Shown: positions 1 to 6,562, counted from the first letter of the stretch. The stretch: 13,371 nt of DNA from Methanocella sp. (GCF_035506375.1 NZ_DATJPM010000016.1:1-13371), one strand, 5' to 3'. Made by a program: numbers and translations. The notes: generated from the sequence alone by a model not told the origin.

Positions 1-423
1 GCCATCGAGGCCGTCGGCGACCCGATGATGGCCGCTACCATAGGCCTGGTCGAGGGTGCACAGGGCATACCCATTATATTGGCGGGTGGCACGCAGATGG
101 CGGTCGTTTCCATATTGATATCAAAGATGATGGACATCAGCAAGGCCGACCTCGCCCTGAGCACGACGCGCTGGGTGGTCGAGGACAGTACCTCGAGCCT
201 GTTCGGCATCCTCAAGAACGCCGGCGTGAACATCCCGGTCATAGTATCAAACCTGTCCTTCGCCCGGTCGAAATATACCGGACTGCTGGCCTATGAGAAG
301 GGCATGGTCAAGGAAGGCGTCGGGGCGGGCGGTATCGCCGCGGCCACGATCCTCAAGGGCGTGCCGAAGGAGAAGATCGAGGATACCGTAGAGTTCATTT
401 ACTCAAAAATGGTTGGAAATTAA
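1..423 (+). CDS. cobT: Archaeal-type CobT, nicotinate-nucleotide:base phosphoribosyltransferase, 3' end
   Basis: The frame is open from the first base and ends in TAA at 421-423, giving the C-terminal 140 residues; the start lies outside the window. The segment is rich in glycine and small residues (ILAGGTQMAV, VEDSTSSLFGIL, GVGAGGIAAATILKG), which matches the end of the archaeal CobT-like family (about 350 residues). That family is assigned to activating the lower-ligand base as its alpha-ribotide, which CobS then joins to GDP-cobinamide. The call comes from recognising the family. It is strengthened by cobY, cobS, cbiB and cobD lying directly opposite. Its stop is 2 nt from the stop of the convergent radical SAM gene, so no separate terminator fits between them. 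Confidence 0.8.
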   Translation, partial: AIEAVGDPMMAATIGLVEGAQGIPIILAGGTQMAVVSILISKMMDISKADLALSTTRWVVEDSTSSLFGILKNAGVNIPVIVSNLSFARSKYTGLLAYEKGMVKEGVGAGGIAAATILKGVPKEKIEDTVEFIYSKMVGN

Positions 424-425
424 TT

Positions 426-1406
426 TTAAACGTCCCGGTGCGGCGTGACGTCGCACCCGGTGCACATGAGGCAGCCGGTAAGCGCCTTATCGGCCCTCAG
501 CCCATTTTTATCGAGTATTTTGCGCTCGGCCTCGGCCAGCTTTAGCAGCCTTTCATCGCTCACGTCCTCGATGTAGACTTCGCCGGCACGCAGCGGGTGG
601 GGATTGACTTTTCTCAGCACGGGGATTATGCCTTTAGCGGCGAACTCCTCGATGGCGGCGATGACCGCCCCGTCGGTCTCTCCAAGGCCGATCAGGATGT
701 TGGTGAACACGTGGTTGCGCCCGAAGACCGTAACGGCGTGCTCCAGGGCTTTCTTGATTTCGTCGAGCGATAAGCCGGGGCATACTTTCTCGAAGATGCC
801 CGGGTCGATGGTCTCGACGTTGTACTTGACCTCAACGGTTCCAGCGTCCTTCAGGATCTCGGAGGAATCGTCCGTCGCATAAACCGAAACGCCGATAGGG
901 ACATTGTACTTCCTCAGCTCTTTTACCATTTCGGCGACGCGCCGTACTTCCTCTTCGGGCGACTTCCATACGCCGGACGTGATCGAAATTGCCTTGAACG
1001 ACGGCGCTTTAAGCCCCTTGTCAGCGAGCTTCTTAACCTCGTCGAGCGTTTTAATTTGGCCATGCAATTTCGGAACGGGGCAGAACTTACAATCAAAAAC
1101 GCAGCGCTCGCTCACGGTAACATAGACCTGCTCGGGGCAGTGGGCGATGGCATCCTCGATCCGGCCGGTTGCGAACTCCCGTCCATTCTTAAAAATGACT
1201 ATCTCATCGCCCTTCGATATAGCCTTAAAAGGGGAAGACTTCCGGACGCCAAGCCTCACACGGTGCGACCCAGAATGAAAGAAGAATGAGTCCAGGCCTG
1301 CTCCCGGCCCGGCAGTGGAGCGGCTCAAGTGAGAGCGTATCGGCTCGTCGATCTCCACGCCGCCTGCAGAGATCAGCTCAGCTTTCTTCCGGGCATCCAG
1401 AAGCAT
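426..1406 (-). CDS. Radical SAM protein, biotin-synthase-like, function unknown
   Basis: A 326-residue protein. The radical SAM signature CVFDCKFC is at residues 102-109 (Cx3Cx2C, Cys102/106/109), the three ligands expected for the SAM-binding [4Fe-4S] cluster. An N-terminal domain of about 95 residues precedes it. A second cysteine group, CLMCTGC (Cys312/315/318), lies at the extreme C-terminus and could bind an auxiliary cluster. The overall look is of biotin-synthase-related archaeal proteins, but I cannot give it a reaction. It is not HmdB-like (no Cx5Cx2C), and the sequence does not resemble the Mcr arginine methylase Mmp10. The ATG overlaps the stop of the upstream marker 11 gene by one base (TAATG), which implies translational coupling and possibly a shared pathway. 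It is last in the cobamide-gene cluster. Confidence 0.75.
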   Translation of the reverse strand: MLLDARKKAELISAGGVEIDEPIRSHLSRSTAGPGAGLDSFFFHSGSHRVRLGVRKSSPFKAISKGDEIVIFKNGREFATGRIEDAIAHCPEQVYVTVSERCVFDCKFCPVPKLHGQIKTLDEVKKLADKGLKAPSFKAISITSGVWKSPEEEVRRVAEMVKELRKYNVPIGVSVYATDDSSEILKDAGTVEVKYNVETIDPGIFEKVCPGLSLDEIKKALEHAVTVFGRNHVFTNILIGLGETDGAVIAAIEEFAAKGIIPVLRKVNPHPLRAGEVYIEDVSDERLLKLAEAERKILDKNGLRADKALTGCLMCTGCDVTPHRDV

Positions 1407-2299
1407 TACAGGATCACCGATTCCATCGGGTTAGCGAAATAGGGCAGCGACGCCAGGGCCCCGATGACGCCCCGGCCATTTATCACTATCTCCGCCTCAG
1501 ACTCGACAGCCGCCTTCTCGGCCGTTTCCCTGGAGATCTGCTTCTGCTTGACAAGCCTGCCGTACTCCCGGAGCGCTTCCGCGTCGAACTTTGCCAGCGC
1601 GACCATCCCGGTTTCGTCGGACAGCGTATACTTCCTCAGCAGCGACTCGAAATCCCGGATGAGCCGGCCTTCGTCCAGGCAGGCGAACTCGACGACCGTC
1701 GAGACGCAGTTCTGCGTCTTAAAGGGCACAGGGTATAGCTGGACGAGCGCATGCGAGATATAATAGGCGTTCTTACCGCTCAGCTCGGTCGCGATATTGT
1801 GAATAAGCGACCAGGTAGCGCCCTCCTCCTTCGTGTCCGTATCGTCGACGCCGATCAGGACGCGCTTTCTCTTTGGCAGGACAATGGTGCCCTTGCTACT
1901 CCGGCTCCCGCCGATCTCCGTATGATCATAATCGATAACGTCCTCGGCGAGGGCCCGGCTGATGGTCGCACCGACGCCGCCCCCGCCCAGGCCTGCATAA
2001 GTAATAGAGATCGTATCGTCGCCAACTTCGACCGCCTCGATCCCCGCGGCCGCTATGGACGGCGTAAGGTTAAGCTCCTCTTTACCCACACGGGTAAGAT
2101 ACCGCATCGTATTCCCGACGTTCCGGACACTCACGATGAGCGGGCTCGTGCGCTGATAGTGGTACCGGGCCCAGCAGGCGCCGCCGAAGCAGTTGGTCTG
2201 CTCCACGATCTCAACGTAGCCTTCGCCATCGTGGATAGCTACGATGTTCTTGTAGGGCACGACCCACTTCTTACCGGCATACTCGTCATTTTTTTTCAT
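1406..2299 (-). CDS. Methanogenesis marker protein 11
   Basis: A 297-residue protein recognised as methanogenesis marker protein 11, a family confined to methanogens and of unknown biochemical role. Diagnostic stretches are NCFGGACWARY (36-46, with Cys37 and Cys42), SIAAAGIEAVEV (81-92), the glycine run GLGGGGVG (103-110) and IGVDDTDTKEEGATW (149-163). The last resembles the acidic nucleotide-binding motif of the TiaS (tRNA-Ile2 agmatidine synthase) fold, so an ATP-dependent reaction is a reasonable inference. The ATG lies inside the 3' end of cobY (14-nt overlap), at an A8 run on the coding strand. The downstream radical SAM gene starts on this gene's stop codon. The family link is firm; the biochemical role is not known. 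Confidence 0.88.
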   Translation of the reverse strand: MKKNDEYAGKKWVVPYKNIVAIHDGEGYVEIVEQTNCFGGACWARYHYQRTSPLIVSVRNVGNTMRYLTRVGKEELNLTPSIAAAGIEAVEVGDDTISITYAGLGGGGVGATISRALAEDVIDYDHTEIGGSRSSKGTIVLPKRKRVLIGVDDTDTKEEGATWSLIHNIATELSGKNAYYISHALVQLYPVPFKTQNCVSTVVEFACLDEGRLIRDFESLLRKYTLSDETGMVALAKFDAEALREYGRLVKQKQISRETAEKAAVESEAEIVINGRGVIGALASLPYFANPMESVIL

Positions 2300-2906
2300 G
2301 CTCGCTCTTTCCCTGCCTATTCGCCAATAATGGCCCGCACGACATTAAATCCTTTCGGTAATTCACGTTTGCGGCCAGCGCCGCGTCATTTATGACCATT
2401 ATATACTCATGCTGGGCCCGGTCTATGTAGGCGCCATGAACCACGTTGATGCCAGCCGGTATGGTCGGCCTTTCCGTATCATTCAAGATTATATCCGGGG
2501 GCCAGGGCGCCAGGCCCGCGTCCACGCGGACTGATAGCGCCTCTCTGCCACATTTTTCATAAGCGTCGACTACCCGGTCGATCACGTCCGAAGTGACCAG
2601 CGGCAGGTCCGCCGAGATGATAAGCACCGGCTTATAAAATCTAAGGGCTTTAATTGCGTAGACCATATCCTCGACATAGCCCGAGCCGGGTGTCATCACC
2701 AGCGTTAATTCACTGTCGTTTTTCAAATATTCCGCTGTCCGGAACACGTCCGGCGATACGGCCACATATATCTTATTAATCCACTGGCTGCCCGATAAAG
2801 CGTCTAAAACATAGGAGATCATCGGCCTCCCTAACAGAGGCATCAGGGGCTTCTCGCCGCCGCCCATTCGGGTGCCTTTGCCGCCCGCCATTACCAGAGC
2901 TTCCAT
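2286..2906 (-). CDS. cobY: GTP:adenosylcobinamide-phosphate guanylyltransferase
   Basis: A 206-residue nucleotidyltransferase, close to the usual archaeal CobY length of about 200. It transfers GMP from GTP to adenosylcobinamide phosphate, giving the AdoCbi-GDP used by CobS; archaea use CobY in place of the bacterial CobU. The N-terminus MEALVMAGGKGTRMGG carries the nucleotidyltransferase P-loop-like motif, followed by EKPLMPLLGRPM. SADLPLV is a likely metal-binding acidic site, and INVVHGAYID follows near the C-terminus. The frame is open upstream to 3083, but that extension is arginine/glycine-rich antisense-like sequence lying inside cobS. The ATG at 2906 places the motif at the N-terminus as in the family. 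It overlaps the end of cobS by 16 nt, and its own end overlaps the marker 11 start by 14 nt. Confidence 0.93.
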   Translation of the reverse strand: MEALVMAGGKGTRMGGGEKPLMPLLGRPMISYVLDALSGSQWINKIYVAVSPDVFRTAEYLKNDSELTLVMTPGSGYVEDMVYAIKALRFYKPVLIISADLPLVTSDVIDRVVDAYEKCGREALSVRVDAGLAPWPPDIILNDTERPTIPAGINVVHGAYIDRAQHEYIMVINDAALAANVNYRKDLMSCGPLLANRQGKSEHEKK

Positions 2907-3694
2907 ATCAGTATCCCCAGCACCACCAGCGCCGCAATTCTGCCTATCTCGTTGGCCGCCCCCATGACATCGCCGTTGACGCCGCCGAAGTTCCGCTCCG
3001 CCAGGTCGGCGATGAAAAAGCCCAGGGCCACCGATACGGATAATGCCAGGAAACCGGCCAATGCATAAAGAGGCCTGAACCACGGCGCCGCAGAGAAGCC
3101 GGCGACGATAACACAGATCAATAAGGCGATGGCGAGCCCGAGCATATAGTGCTCCTTTTTCGTCTTATCCATGAGGGATTTGCCCATGCCGGACGGGAGG
3201 CTTTTTCCGAAAGTGGCGGCGGAGGTCATGCAAACCTTCGCGCAGACCTCGGCGATGATGAGGCCGGCGAAAAGATAAAATCCCCCCATGCCGGCAAACA
3301 TCGATACGGCCGCATATAAGAATAATAAGTCCATGCCGATGAACAATATGCCTCCGGCGCCCGCGTGGGCGTCCTTCATGGCGGCCAGCTTCTTCTCCTT
3401 TGTGCCCGAGGCGATGAAGCCGTCGCCGAAGTCCGAGAGGCCGTCCAGGTGATTGATGCCCGTGAGGAGGTAAATTATCGCGATGACGAGCACGGGTATG
3501 AGCGGCGCGGGAATGAGCCACTGGAAAATGACGCCGATGACACCCAGTATGACGCCGATGAAAGTGCCCACGAGAACGAAAAAGTAAATGTGTCTAAAGA
3601 AGACATCAAAGCCCTTCTCGTCCCAGCCCATGGGGAGGGTGGTTAGAAAGCCTATGCCAGACCTCAACCCTTTGAAGAATTGCTGCGTATCCAT
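2891..3694 (-). CDS. cobS: Adenosylcobinamide-GDP ribazoletransferase (cobamide synthase)
   Basis: A 267-residue polytopic membrane protein that joins AdoCbi-GDP to the alpha-ribotide, the penultimate or last step of cobamide assembly. The conserved acidic site GINHLDGLSDFGDG is at about residues 79-92 and KDAHAGAGG at about 107-115, both typical of CobS; hydrophobic segments lie on both sides. I chose the ATG at 3694 rather than the open frame back to 3730. GAGGTGG sits about 4 nt before it, and MDTQQFFKGLRSGIGFLT is a normal CobS N-terminus. The gap to the cbiB stop is 8 nt, and the Shine-Dalgarno sequence overlaps that stop codon, so the two genes are probably coupled. Confidence 0.93.
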   Translation of the reverse strand: MDTQQFFKGLRSGIGFLTTLPMGWDEKGFDVFFRHIYFFVLVGTFIGVILGVIGVIFQWLIPAPLIPVLVIAIIYLLTGINHLDGLSDFGDGFIASGTKEKKLAAMKDAHAGAGGILFIGMDLLFLYAAVSMFAGMGGFYLFAGLIIAEVCAKVCMTSAATFGKSLPSGMGKSLMDKTKKEHYMLGLAIALLICVIVAGFSAAPWFRPLYALAGFLALSVSVALGFFIADLAERNFGGVNGDVMGAANEIGRIAALVVLGILIWKLW

Positions 3695-3702
3695 CGTCCA
3701 CC

Positions 3703-4626
3703 TCAGAGCAGCGGCAGCGGCGTAAAGCAAATTATGGCGACTATAATGATCACCAGCGTCGCCGCCAGAAGCCTGTTAAGCCAAATGGCTTCCGGTATAT
3801 CATCGACGCCACAGGGCTTTAAGCCTTCGCCGAGCACATAATAGCCTGATTTTTCGAGCCTCAGCCCCAGGGCGCCGGCGAACGCAGCCATCGGGTAGCC
3901 CGAGTTAATGCTGGGAGCGTTCCCGCCGTCCCTCATGGCTATTTTTACGCTTCGTATGGGATGGCCTGACATCAGGGCCATGAGCAGCACAGCGAGCCGG
4001 GCGGGGATGAAGTTCGCTATATCGTCGATGCGCGCCGAAGCCCAGCCGACTTCCCTGTGCTTCTCGTCCTTGTACCCGACCATGGAGTCGAGCGTGTTGA
4101 TGGCCCGGTAAGCCATGGCGCCGGGCAGGCCGAAAATGACGAAATAGAATACAGGAGAAAAAATGCCGTCGACGAAGCTTTCGCCCAGAGACTCGATGAC
4201 GCAGGAGGCCATCCGGCCCTCGTCGAGTTTACTCACGTCCCGCCCCACGAGCGCCGGGAGCTTTGCTCTTGCCGCGTCGAGCTTACCCGCCTTCAGGTCG
4301 AGGTGAATATCGCCGGATATCTGCCATAAGAATGAAAGGCTGAAGGTCGATTTGAGCAAATATGCCGTGACCAGGAGCGCTACGAGCGGCGATACCTGGT
4401 ACAGTAACAAGGGAATAATATAGCCGGCGATGGCGGCCAGGCAAATGCAAAAAAGCGCCATCAGGACGCCATAAGTCCGCTTGAGGCTCTTCGGCGCATG
4501 CCTGTCCAGAAAGCCGATGAGCGTGCCGATCCAGACCGTGGGGTGGAACAAGGGCCGGGGCTCGCCAAAAATAAGGTCAAAGGCGACGGCGAGCAGGAAC
4601 GCTTCCATAATGAATTTAATGATCAT
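3703..4626 (-). CDS. cbiB: Adenosylcobinamide-phosphate synthase, CbiB family
   Basis: A 307-residue integral membrane protein that amidates adenosylcobyric acid with (R)-1-aminopropanol phosphate (the CobD product) to give AdoCbi-phosphate. The N-terminal motif FDLIFGEPRPLFHPTVWIG is the hallmark of the family. The interior has hydrophobic helices and a conserved segment near ESLGESFVDGIFSPVFYF. The ATG at 4626 was chosen: AGGG lies upstream. The TTG at 4632 is a less likely alternative, and the next ATG at 4608 has no ribosome-binding site. The start overlaps the cobD stop by 11 nt. This enzyme is also named CobD in some aerobic bacteria; here the name cobD is used for the decarboxylase upstream. 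Confidence 0.92.
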   Translation of the reverse strand: MIIKFIMEAFLLAVAFDLIFGEPRPLFHPTVWIGTLIGFLDRHAPKSLKRTYGVLMALFCICLAAIAGYIIPLLLYQVSPLVALLVTAYLLKSTFSLSFLWQISGDIHLDLKAGKLDAARAKLPALVGRDVSKLDEGRMASCVIESLGESFVDGIFSPVFYFVIFGLPGAMAYRAINTLDSMVGYKDEKHREVGWASARIDDIANFIPARLAVLLMALMSGHPIRSVKIAMRDGGNAPSINSGYPMAAFAGALGLRLEKSGYYVLGEGLKPCGVDDIPEAIWLNRLLAATLVIIIVAIICFTPLPLL

Positions 4627-5713
4627 GAGCAACCCTGCGCAGTGCAGCGACTAGCCGTTCGTTCTCCTCCCGGGCCCTGACGGCGAGCCGGATGTACGTA
4701 TCGCCCAACATCGAGAACGAGCTGCAGTCCCGGACGACGACGCCCTCGCCGAGCATCCTGCCGGCGAACTCGCCGGACATCATGCCGGTGCCGGCCACGT
4801 CGATGAGAAAATAGTTCGCGCTGGCCGGAAGCGGCTTAATGCCTTTAATGGAACCGATGGCTTTTGCAAGCCATTCCCTTTCACGCTTCACGAAGGCACG
4901 GGACACTTCCAGGTGCGAGTCGGCGTTATCCATATAATATATGCCTGTCTCGGCGGCGATACTGTCCAGGTTCCAGGTCAGGCGGGCGTTATTGAGCACT
5001 TCGGCAGACGCTTTATCGGAAATGCCAAAGCCCAGTCTCAGGCCGGGGATTGCAAAGCACTTGGTCAGGGATCGCATGACCAGCAGATTATCGTACTCCT
5101 CGACGAGCCGTGCCACGCTCTGCGCCGGGTCGGCGAGGTCGACGAACGCCTCGTCCACGACGGCGATGACATCCTTTTCCCGACAATGGCTGACGATAAC
5201 TTCGACGTCTTTACGCTGTATAAGCCGGCCGTCGGGGTTATTCGGATTACAGATGAAAACGATGCGGCAGCCATCCAGGTGCCAGTAATTCTTGTTGACT
5301 ATATCGCTAAAGCGGATGTACCGGATGGCGGCGCCGAAGAGCCGGCACTGCTGCTCGTACTCGCCGAAGGTGGGGCAGGGAATGGCGGCAATGTCGCCCT
5401 TATCGATAGCGCATTCGGCGATGAGCCGGATGATCTCGGTCGAGCCGTTGCCCGGTATGATATTTTCCGGCCTGACCCCCGTGAAACGGGCGGCGCTCTC
5501 CCGAAAACGGCTATAGTAATTATCGGGATAGGAATAGACCGAACGAAAAGCGCTCCGAAGCGCATCCCCGGCCTCCAGGGGCATGTACGGGTTCAGGTTC
5601 ACGCTGAAATCGAGCAGCGCCTCCTCTTTAACGCCCAGGCGGCCGGCTATCTCAAAGGCCTTACCACCATGCGCGCAGGGCGCAATATCCGTCAGCTCTT
5701 TTCGCAACCTCAC
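4616..5713 (-). CDS. cobD: L-threonine-O-3-phosphate decarboxylase
   Basis: A fold-type I PLP enzyme of 365 residues that makes (R)-1-aminopropanol O-2-phosphate for CbiB. It shows CAHGGKAF near the N-terminus, DFSVNLNPYMPLE, IPGNGSTEII, FICNPNNPDG (about 154-162), VVDEAFVD (about 185-192) and the PLP-lysine motif SLTKCFAIPGLRLGF with Lys218. I chose the GTG at 5713 over the TTG at 5737. GGTGG lies 5 nt before the GTG, and the TATA-like element near 5755 predicts transcription starting around 5730, downstream of the TTG. Some Methanosarcina CobD proteins carry a C-terminal extension linked to threonine kinase activity. None is present here, so the source of threonine phosphate is not visible. 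It is the first gene of the cobamide cluster. Confidence 0.88.
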   Translation of the reverse strand: MRLRKELTDIAPCAHGGKAFEIAGRLGVKEEALLDFSVNLNPYMPLEAGDALRSAFRSVYSYPDNYYSRFRESAARFTGVRPENIIPGNGSTEIIRLIAECAIDKGDIAAIPCPTFGEYEQQCRLFGAAIRYIRFSDIVNKNYWHLDGCRIVFICNPNNPDGRLIQRKDVEVIVSHCREKDVIAVVDEAFVDLADPAQSVARLVEEYDNLLVMRSLTKCFAIPGLRLGFGISDKASAEVLNNARLTWNLDSIAAETGIYYMDNADSHLEVSRAFVKREREWLAKAIGSIKGIKPLPASANYFLIDVAGTGMMSGEFAGRMLGEGVVVRDCSSFSMLGDTYIRLAVRAREENERLVAALRRVAHDH

Positions 5714-5740
5714 ATCAGCCACCAGTGGATAAGTCAATTT

Positions 5741-5762
5741 TACTTTAATAATATTAAATATT
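5741..5762 (-). promoter_or_regulatory. TATA-like promoter of the cobD-led cluster
   Basis: On the minus strand the sequence reads ATATTTAATATTATTAAAG, an AT-only block resembling an archaeal TATA box, centred near 5755. The usual 24-27 nt spacing puts transcription start near 5730, giving a leader of about 16 nt that contains GGTGG before the GTG at 5713. The next five genes overlap or nearly touch and show no obvious promoter, so this one may serve all six. This is inference from spacing and base composition only. Confidence 0.45.
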
Positions 5763-5787
5763 GTGGACTAACTGCTTGCAACATCCA

Positions 5788-5817
5788 AAATAAAAAAAGG
5801 CAAAGACGGATCTTCGC
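5788..5817 (-). terminator. Hairpin plus T-run terminator after the zinc-ribbon gene
   Basis: On the minus strand, GCGAAGA and TCTTTGC form a 7-bp stem (one G-T pair) around a TCCG tetraloop, followed directly by C and seven T residues and then ATTTT. This looks like a bacterial-style intrinsic terminator. It lies about 40 nt after the zinc-ribbon stop codon and upstream of the cobD promoter, so it would insulate the two transcripts. Confidence 0.6.
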
Positions 5818-5857
5818 AATAAAATGAACTTTTATGAGCTATGAAATGAAAAGCTGG

Positions 5858-6028
5858 TCACTGGGGCCTTGGCTTCCTGTGCTTCGGTAAGCAGTCCCTG
5901 CAATAGACTGGCCGCCCCTCCGCGGGTACGAACGGTACTTCACATTCTTTACCACAGTCTGAACAAGTTGCCTTGTGCATTTCTCTGGGGCCGAAGTTTC
6001 TCCGGCCGATACTTCCACTGTCTCTCAT
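5858..6028 (-). CDS. Small zinc-ribbon protein, CxxC-x17-CxxC family
   Basis: A 56-residue basic protein beginning MRDSGSIGRRNFGPREMHKA. CSDC (residues 22-25) and CRDC (43-46) are separated by exactly 17 residues, with the conserved core VPFVPAEGRPVYC between them and a basic tail ending in RKPRPQ. The two CxxC pairs should bind one zinc ion. This matches the small CxxC-x17-CxxC domain family known from methanogens and other microbes. Its function is unknown, though its size and charge suggest nucleic-acid or ribosome contact. The ATG at 6028 is preceded only by a weak GAGTG. A candidate TATA box lies at 6058-6070, and a hairpin terminator follows. Being short, it is easily missed in annotation. 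Confidence 0.85.
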   Translation of the reverse strand: MRDSGSIGRRNFGPREMHKATCSDCGKECEVPFVPAEGRPVYCRDCLPKHRKPRPQ

Positions 6029-6041
6029 TTTAATTACACTC

Positions 6042-6070
6042 GCAGATCACGTCTGCAAAAATATTTTTAG
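6042..6070 (-). promoter_or_regulatory. TATA box and inverted repeat before the zinc-ribbon gene
   Basis: The minus strand reads CTAAAAATATTTT at 6070-6058, a TATA-like element that would place transcription start near 6040. Between it and the gene lies GCAGA-N5-TCTGC (6042-6056), a short inverted repeat positioned where a repressor could block initiation. A second AT-rich box, TATTTATACATG, sits at 6078-6089. The operator role is inference only. Confidence 0.35.
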
Positions 6071-6094
6071 GCAAACTCATGTATAAATATTTTT

Positions 6095-6472
6095 TTACAG
6101 CCCCACTATGCCAGCTTTCCCCACGACATGCAGGTGTATTTTCTCATCGGCCGCCGGCAGCTTTTTAAACGCCTTAAACGCCCGTTCCTTTAGAGCCGCG
6201 TCGTCCGACACCAGCACCAGCCTGAACCGGTTATAGCCGCGGGCGTCCCTCTCGTCTCTACCTGCATTGACGAGTTCTGGCAATGTCTTCTCCAGGTCGC
6301 CGGGCTCGGCGATATAGACCAGCAGGCGGTTACCTACGTTGATCTTATTCCTCAACGTGTAGCCGGCCACGCTCGCGCCGTGCTCGTTCTCGATGTGCCG
6401 GAAGACTTCCTCGTCGCAGTCGCAGCCCAGTGTATTTCTAACGAAAGTCCTGACATTCTCATCGCTCATCAT
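6095..6472 (-). CDS. Conserved hypothetical protein with a CDC motif
   Basis: A soluble protein of about 125 residues (MMSDENVRTFVRNTLGCDCD...). It has no signal peptide or membrane segment. A Cys-Asp-Cys motif near residue 17 follows a short helix and precedes EEVFRHIE. LRNKINVGNRLLVYIAEP and FRLVLVSDD read like core beta strands of a small alpha/beta domain. I have a vague memory of similar proteins beginning LGCGCPEEVF in archaea and bacteria but can name no function. The frame is open to 6529, but the ATG at 6472 (or the adjacent one at 6469) follows GTGGAGCG and gives a natural N-terminus. It is divergent from the membrane-protein gene at 6563, sharing a 90-bp intergenic region, and lies upstream of the zinc-ribbon gene on the same strand. 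Confidence 0.7.
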   Translation of the reverse strand: MMSDENVRTFVRNTLGCDCDEEVFRHIENEHGASVAGYTLRNKINVGNRLLVYIAEPGDLEKTLPELVNAGRDERDARGYNRFRLVLVSDDAALKERAFKAFKKLPAADEKIHLHVVGKAGIVGL

Positions 6473-6533
6473 TATAAAAAACGCTCCACAATTTGAAATA
6501 CGTTGCCTTTTAACCAGCGCCCATGACACTAAC

Positions 6534-6547
6534 CCTTATTAATATCG
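6534..6547. promoter_or_regulatory. AT-rich element in the divergent intergenic region
   Basis: CTTATTAATATCG lies between the divergent genes starting at 6472 and 6563. It is nearly self-complementary (TATTAATA), so it could act as a TATA box in either direction. For the plus-strand gene its centre is about 23 nt before the ATG at 6563, predicting a start at or very near that codon. For the minus-strand gene an alternative is TTAAAAGG at about 6508-6515. Confidence 0.4.
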
Positions 6548-6562
6548 TCTACTATACTATCG

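Noticed and set aside
2907..3083. N-terminal extension of CobY to 3083
   Set aside because: It would add 59 arginine/glycine-rich residues encoded within cobS; the nucleotidyltransferase motif belongs at the N-terminus, as with the ATG at 2906.
3165..3521. Arginine/histidine-rich minus-strand frame inside cobS
   Set aside because: It is an out-of-frame shadow of CobS with biased composition and no independent start signal.
5714..5787. Cobalamin riboswitch before cobD
   Set aside because: The predicted leader is about 16 nt and no B12-box-like sequence is seen; there is no room for such a structure.
4913..5827. Open plus-strand frame of 304 codons opposite cobD
   Set aside because: It is antisense to a clearly recognised CobD, shows no family features and results from GC-rich third positions. 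The same applies to the long open frames at 1751-2395 (+) and 12001-12705 (-).
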